From Geobacter sp. (GTDB lineage Bacteria; Desulfobacterota; Desulfuromonadia; Geobacterales; Geobacteraceae): a stretch of 7,900 bases of DNA. This document shows, one piece after another, positions 4,711 through 7,900 of the stretch. The notes below the pieces were generated by a model. The model saw only the letters and a list, made by a program, of their open reading frames with translations, was not told where the DNA came from and ran no database searches. The stretch covers positions 1 through 7,900 of the forward strand of contig RPRC01000263.1 in NCBI GenBank assembly GCA_003857395.1, in the 5' to 3' direction. Each line of letters begins with the position of its first letter. Positions within the stretch are counted from its first letter, which is position 1. The translations under genes and the position numbers were made by a program.

Positions 4711-6045
4711 CTAATTCTTCCGCAAAATAGTTATACTCTCACTATGATAGGTTTGGGGGAACATATCTACAGGACAACTCGCGACAATTTCATACCCGTT
4801 ATTCTGGAGCCAAGCCAGATCTCTCGCAAGTGTTGGGGGGTCACACGACACATAGAGAATTTTTTCCGGCCGAACCTGGGGGATCAGTTTTACAGCATCG
4901 ATTGCACCCGCTCTCGGCGGGTCAAGCAATACGACATCAAAAACGTCTCCCCTCTGTGCCAATTCGCGCAACCCTGTTGAAGAATCCTTGCAGAAAAAAC
5001 TGGAATTACCCAGATTGGCCCGACGGGAATTAGCCACAGCATCCTCGATTGAGAGAGCGCTGTTCTCGTATCCTACAACCTCAGCGCAATATCGGGCAAA
5101 GGGTAAGGAAAAGTTTCCGTTACCACAGAAAAGGTCCAGGACACGTTCAGTTCCTTTGAGCTCAGCCCAGCGCAGTGCGGTTTCGATCAGCACGGTATTT
5201 TGCTGATAATTTACTTGCGAAAACCCCCCGCAACGGAAAGACAGGGCCATTTCGGAAAACTCTGGAAACAAGCTCGGAAAAATCAAATAGGTGACTTGTT
5301 CGTCTCCCCAGATTTTGTTAATCGACAGCTTCTTGCCGCGCTGGAGAAAAACCCCCGTGACCGGAATCTTTCCCGGGACTTCCTGCCTGAGCCACGCAGT
5401 TACTTCCTTGTACTTTTCACCATTATAATGAAAAAGCACGACAGCATCGCCGGCATCACCGGTGGCAACATCTATCTGGGGAATTTTTCCCGGTTCGGGA
5501 AACGCAAGCATAAGTAATCTCAACTGCTGGAAAATACGGTTTACCTGATCATTTGCAATGGCACAGCCACAAGGTATATCAATTACCTGGTGGGTTCCCT
5601 TTCTAAAGAAGCCCATAGAAAGAGTCCCAGCCACATATTTCACCTTGAACTGCATCCGTGACCGATAACCGTAGGGAGTCGGTGCTGAAAGAATCGGCAG
5701 AACCTTGCCACGCTCGATTCGTGTCGCCCGCATGAGGATTTCCGCAAAAATATCTTCTTTTGTTTTCACCTGGATATCATACGGCAGGTGTTGCCAGCAG
5801 CAACCACCACAATCGCCGAATACCGGGCAAGGAGGAGAAATTCTCTGCAGTGAGGGTTTGACAATTTCCAGAATCACTCCCTCGAGGTAGGACTTCTTCT
5901 CTGCTACGATTTTGACTCGTACCAGATCACCAACGGCGGTAAAGGGCACAAAGCAGACCTTGCCGTCAACGCGACCGAGTCCCGCGCCGCCAAAAGTCAT
6001 TGTATCGATTCCAACCAGTTCTTCTCGTACGGAACGACTCCCCAT
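4711..6045 (-). CDS. rlmD: 23S rRNA (uracil-C5)-methyltransferase, RlmD/RumA type
   Basis: This 444-residue SAM-dependent enzyme makes 5-methyluridine in RNA; the family member RlmD targets 23S U1939. An N-terminal TRAM RNA-binding domain spans about 8-65 (GIDTMTFGGAGLGRVDGKV). The Fe-S cluster site follows: C73, C79 and C82 in CPVFGDCGGC, with the fourth ligand probably C161 in CAIAN. The methyltransferase domain shows VLDLFCGNGNFSLPFA (302-317), DVVLLDPPRAG (370-380), the nucleophilic cysteine C401 in YVSCDPPTLARDL, and DMFPQTYHSES (427-437) with the catalytic glutamate E436. The length is close to E. coli RlmD (433). ATG at 6045 was chosen over an upstream TTG at 6075 because it has GGAG 9 nt upstream and overlaps the preceding stop as TGATG, the usual coupling geometry. 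Assignment to U1939 rather than U747 or a tRNA site rests on the Fe-S cysteines and general similarity. Confidence 0.92.
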   Translation of the reverse strand: MGSRSVREELVGIDTMTFGGAGLGRVDGKVCFVPFTAVGDLVRVKIVAEKKSYLEGVILEIVKPSLQRISPPCPVFGDCGGCCWQHLPYDIQVKTKEDIFAEILMRATRIERGKVLPILSAPTPYGYRSRMQFKVKYVAGTLSMGFFRKGTHQVIDIPCGCAIANDQVNRIFQQLRLLMLAFPEPGKIPQIDVATGDAGDAVVLFHYNGEKYKEVTAWLRQEVPGKIPVTGVFLQRGKKLSINKIWGDEQVTYLIFPSLFPEFSEMALSFRCGGFSQVNYQQNTVLIETALRWAELKGTERVLDLFCGNGNFSLPFARYCAEVVGYENSALSIEDAVANSRRANLGNSSFFCKDSSTGLRELAQRGDVFDVVLLDPPRAGAIDAVKLIPQVRPEKILYVSCDPPTLARDLAWLQNNGYEIVASCPVDMFPQTYHSESITILRKN

Positions 6046-6422
6046 CAGGCAAAACTCCGCATCTTTTTCTCGCAAGACTTTTGCAGTTCCGACTGCACAA
6101 ACTTCCTTGGAAAGTCCTCGTGAGAAAGATAGGGAACCGCCGTGGAGACAAAAGAAGAGATGACATCCTCCCGAACAGCTTCAATCTCGAGAAATGGCAC
6201 CCCCATCTTTTCGATAGTACGGCGATAGAAAACAGAATCTCCTACTACCTTGCGCGCCTCATCCAATTTCTCTGGTCCCTCAAAAAAGCCTTCATTCACG
6301 GCTACTTCGCACTCCATTTCCAGCCTGACGAGATGATAATCCTCATAGTAGCGTCGAGTGCTATCGTAAACCAGAACGGTCAACGAATTGCTCAAATCAA
6401 TTTTTCTGACACATTTTTTCAA
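6045..6422 (-). CDS. Conserved-looking small protein of unknown function, coupled to rlmD
   Basis: I do not recognise this 125-residue protein. It is rich in charged residues and has no signal peptide or membrane segment, so it is probably cytoplasmic. The N-terminal third (MKKCVRKIDLSNSLTVLVYD, then RRYYEDYHLVRLEMECEV) has the alternating hydrophobic pattern of a beta-rich module. The middle (GPEKLDEARKVVGDSVFYRR) and the end (PYLSHEDFPRKFVQSELQK) look helical. A conserved-sounding PYLSHEDFPRKFV segment lies near the C-terminus. TTG at 6422 is the likely start: an AAGGAG ribosome-binding site lies 10 nt upstream. An in-frame ATG at 6497 would precede that site and adds an implausible tail. 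The ATG just after the TTG is in another frame. The stop overlaps the rlmD start (TGATG), so the two are co-translated, hinting at a role near RNA modification, but this is only context. Confidence 0.75.
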   Translation of the reverse strand: MKKCVRKIDLSNSLTVLVYDSTRRYYEDYHLVRLEMECEVAVNEGFFEGPEKLDEARKVVGDSVFYRRTIEKMGVPFLEIEAVREDVISSFVSTAVPYLSHEDFPRKFVQSELQKSCEKKMRSFA

Positions 6423-6572
6423 TGGTGGGGAACTCCTTATGCGAAAATAGAGGTTTCTGAAGAAAATCAGGTGATATGGGTCAAGCAATAACAGCAAACC
6501 CCGTCCAGCTAACTACCAGAAAGGCAAAAGGCCCCGCTGATGATAGTACACAGTACAGGCACCTGACAGATG
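6423..6572. other. 150-nt gap between the COG2403-type gene and the unknown small gene
   Basis: On the minus strand this holds the AAGGAG ribosome-binding site of the small gene (6438-6433) and an isolated TTGACC without a matching -10 at normal spacing. Minor inverted repeats such as GTAC-ACA-GTAC (6547-6557) are present. I find no convincing terminator or promoter, so read-through from the upstream gene is possible. Confidence 0.45.
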
Positions 6573-7900
6573 TTAAAACAAATGACCTTTTTCAGCAAGA
6601 AATTGTAAGAATAAATTTTTCAGCGGAGAACCGGGTTCCTCGCAGATATCGTAGGATACCTGCAGGACATGCTGAGAGAGGGTCATCAAACGTCGAAGAT
6701 CGATAGGTGTTGCCGAAAGAATCAGATCACAAGGGGTTCTTTCAATGCTCAGACGGAGGTCTTCAATCTGTTCCTCGCTGTAGCCCATGGCAGGCAAAAC
6801 CCTGCTGATATGCGGATACGCTGCAAATGTTTCAGCCAGTGAACCAACAGCATAAGGGCGCGGATCGACCACGGTACCGGCCTTGAACTGAATAGCTGCT
6901 GCATATCCTGCTCCGGAAGCAAGCCCACCATGGGTAATGGAAGGGCCGTCCTCGATAACCAGTACATTTTTCCCCTCTACGGCAGTCGAATCGGTACGCG
7001 AGATCTGTGAAAGGGTGCGAATAATCCTCGCATCAGGATTTACGGAATGGACAACTTCTTCGAGACGATCGCAGGTTTGGCGGACAACGGTATTACTCTT
7101 GTTTATAATAATCACCTTAGCACGCCTCAGGTTCACTTCACCGGGGAAGTAGCTGGTTTCATCTCCACTGCGGAGCGGATCGACAAGGGTAAGCTCCAGG
7201 TCAGGGACAAAGAAAGGAAAGTCGTTATTGCCCCCATCCCAGATGATCAGATCCCCTTCCCTTTCCGCAAGTCGCAGGATTTTGGCATAATCCACACCGG
7301 CATAGACAATAGCTCCCCGCGTAATAAGCGGCTCATATTCTTCCCGCTCCTCGATACTGCATCGATACAATGATAAGTCGTCAAAACTTGCAAACCGTTC
7401 AACCTCCTGACTTGATAGATTGCCATAAGGCATCGGATGACGAACAACCACCGGGAGAATATTTTTCCCCTTCAAGATTTCACACAGATAGCGGGTTAAT
7501 TGACTTTTTCCGCACCCGGTTCGGACCGCACAAACTGATACAACAGGTTTCCTGCTCTTGAGCATCGTGGCAGCGGGGCCCAGCAGAGAAAAATCCGCAC
7601 CCAGTGAAAGCACCAGTGATGCCTTGTGCATCAGTTCAGTATGAGAGATGTCGCTGTAGGAGAAAACCACCCGGTCCACGCGAAGACTTGTAATCAGCTT
7701 GGAGAGCACATTTTCAGCATAAATGGAAATACCCCGGGGATAGAGCTTCCCGGCCAGGACAGCAGGATAGCGTCGATCGGTAATATACGGTATCTGGGCA
7801 GCGGTAAAGGCAACCACCCGAAAGCGCGGATCATCGCGAAAACAGACATTGAAGTTGTGGAAATCCCGGCCGGCAGCACCCATGATGAGAATCCGCTCGC
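6573..7900 (-). CDS. Cyclic 2,3-diphosphoglycerate synthetase / COG2403 P-loop family protein (5' end outside window)
   Basis: The visible 441 residues belong to a P-loop family whose characterised archaeal member closes 2,3-diphosphoglycerate to its cyclic form using ATP; bacterial members are usually called predicted GTPases and their role is unclear. Numbering from the methionine at 7883, the family start MGAAGRDFHNFNVCFRD (1-17) is followed by AFTAAQIPYITDRRYP (25-40), YSDISHTELMHKAS (76-89) and the variant Walker A loop AVRTGCGKSQ (119-128). Further on come IIWDGGNNDFPFF (213-225), IINKSN (259-264, resembling a guanine-specificity NKxD loop) and EDGPSITHGG (311-320). The frame continues open upstream of 7883 as ERILI, and relatives place a short basic-hydrophobic strand just before MGAAGRD. 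I therefore judge the true start to lie a few codons beyond the right edge; a start at 7883 is not excluded. The cytoplasmic domain appears complete and unbroken, ending EKGHLF. Confidence 0.85.
   Translation of the reverse strand, partial: ERILIMGAAGRDFHNFNVCFRDDPRFRVVAFTAAQIPYITDRRYPAVLAGKLYPRGISIYAENVLSKLITSLRVDRVVFSYSDISHTELMHKASLVLSLGADFSLLGPAATMLKSRKPVVSVCAVRTGCGKSQLTRYLCEILKGKNILPVVVRHPMPYGNLSSQEVERFASFDDLSLYRCSIEEREEYEPLITRGAIVYAGVDYAKILRLAEREGDLIIWDGGNNDFPFFVPDLELTLVDPLRSGDETSYFPGEVNLRRAKVIIINKSNTVVRQTCDRLEEVVHSVNPDARIIRTLSQISRTDSTAVEGKNVLVIEDGPSITHGGLASGAGYAAAIQFKAGTVVDPRPYAVGSLAETFAAYPHISRVLPAMGYSEEQIEDLRLSIERTPCDLILSATPIDLRRLMTLSQHVLQVSYDICEEPGSPLKNLFLQFLAEKGHLF

Noticed and set aside
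6046..6075. Upstream TTG start for rlmD adding ten residues
   Set aside because: It would overlap the preceding gene by 31 nt and lacks a good ribosome-binding site, whereas ATG at 6045 gives a TGATG overlap with GGAG at proper spacing.
6423..6497. N-terminal extension of the small unknown gene to ATG at 6497
   Set aside because: The extension would run through the strong AAGGAG site that serves the TTG at 6422, and the extra residues look like translated spacer.
6423..6572. Promoter from TTGACC in the gap before the small unknown gene
   Set aside because: No acceptable -10 hexamer occurs 15-19 nt downstream.

Overview
The window carries seven genes, all read from the minus strand (right to left). 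The plus strand shows only open frames antisense to them. The gene set is an indolepyruvate:ferredoxin oxidoreductase, an IHF-beta-like protein, an Fe-S type rRNA m5U methyltransferase, a NptA-type transporter and a COG2403-type P-loop protein. With balanced base composition and occasional TTG starts, it suggests the chromosome of an anaerobic Gram-negative bacterium. Desulfuromonadales/Geobacter-like relatives are my best guess, but this is inference from protein similarity recalled by eye, not a search.

Layout in transcription order, from the right edge. (1) A protein of the cyclic 2,3-diphosphoglycerate synthetase/COG2403 family, 6573-7900, with its first few codons cut off by the window edge. 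(2) After about 150 nt, a small protein of unknown function (6045-6422, TTG start) whose stop overlaps the start of (3) rlmD (4711-6045) as TGATG. (4) A 360-nt non-coding stretch (4351-4710) holding short palindromes and a weak promoter candidate, then the IHF-beta/HU-like gene (4075-4350). (5) A 195-nt gap with a striking 83-nt inverted-repeat element (3956-4038) that can fold into a three-way junction on the coding strand. The same element also contains a plausible sigma-70 promoter. (6) A Na/Pi cotransporter-like protein with a PhoU-like tail (2200-3879), whose TAA stop overlaps by one base the start of (7) a short Ppx/GppA phosphatase (1280-2200). (8) A 146-nt gap with a good promoter and, between promoter and start codon, an intrinsic-terminator-like hairpin. 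Then iorA (from 1133), which leaves the window on the left after 377 codons.

Functional links: the transporter and the exopolyphosphatase form a translationally coupled pair that fits phosphate uptake plus polyphosphate turnover. The unknown 125-residue gene is coupled to rlmD. iorA belongs to aromatic amino-acid (aryl-pyruvate) oxidation; its iorB partner is not in the window. The genes themselves are mostly recognisable housekeeping or metabolic families. The parts that deserve attention are non-coding: the iorA leader (terminator before the ribosome-binding site, with competing pairings) and the three-way-junction element upstream of the phosphate transporter. I see no mobile element, CRISPR array, tRNA or rRNA.
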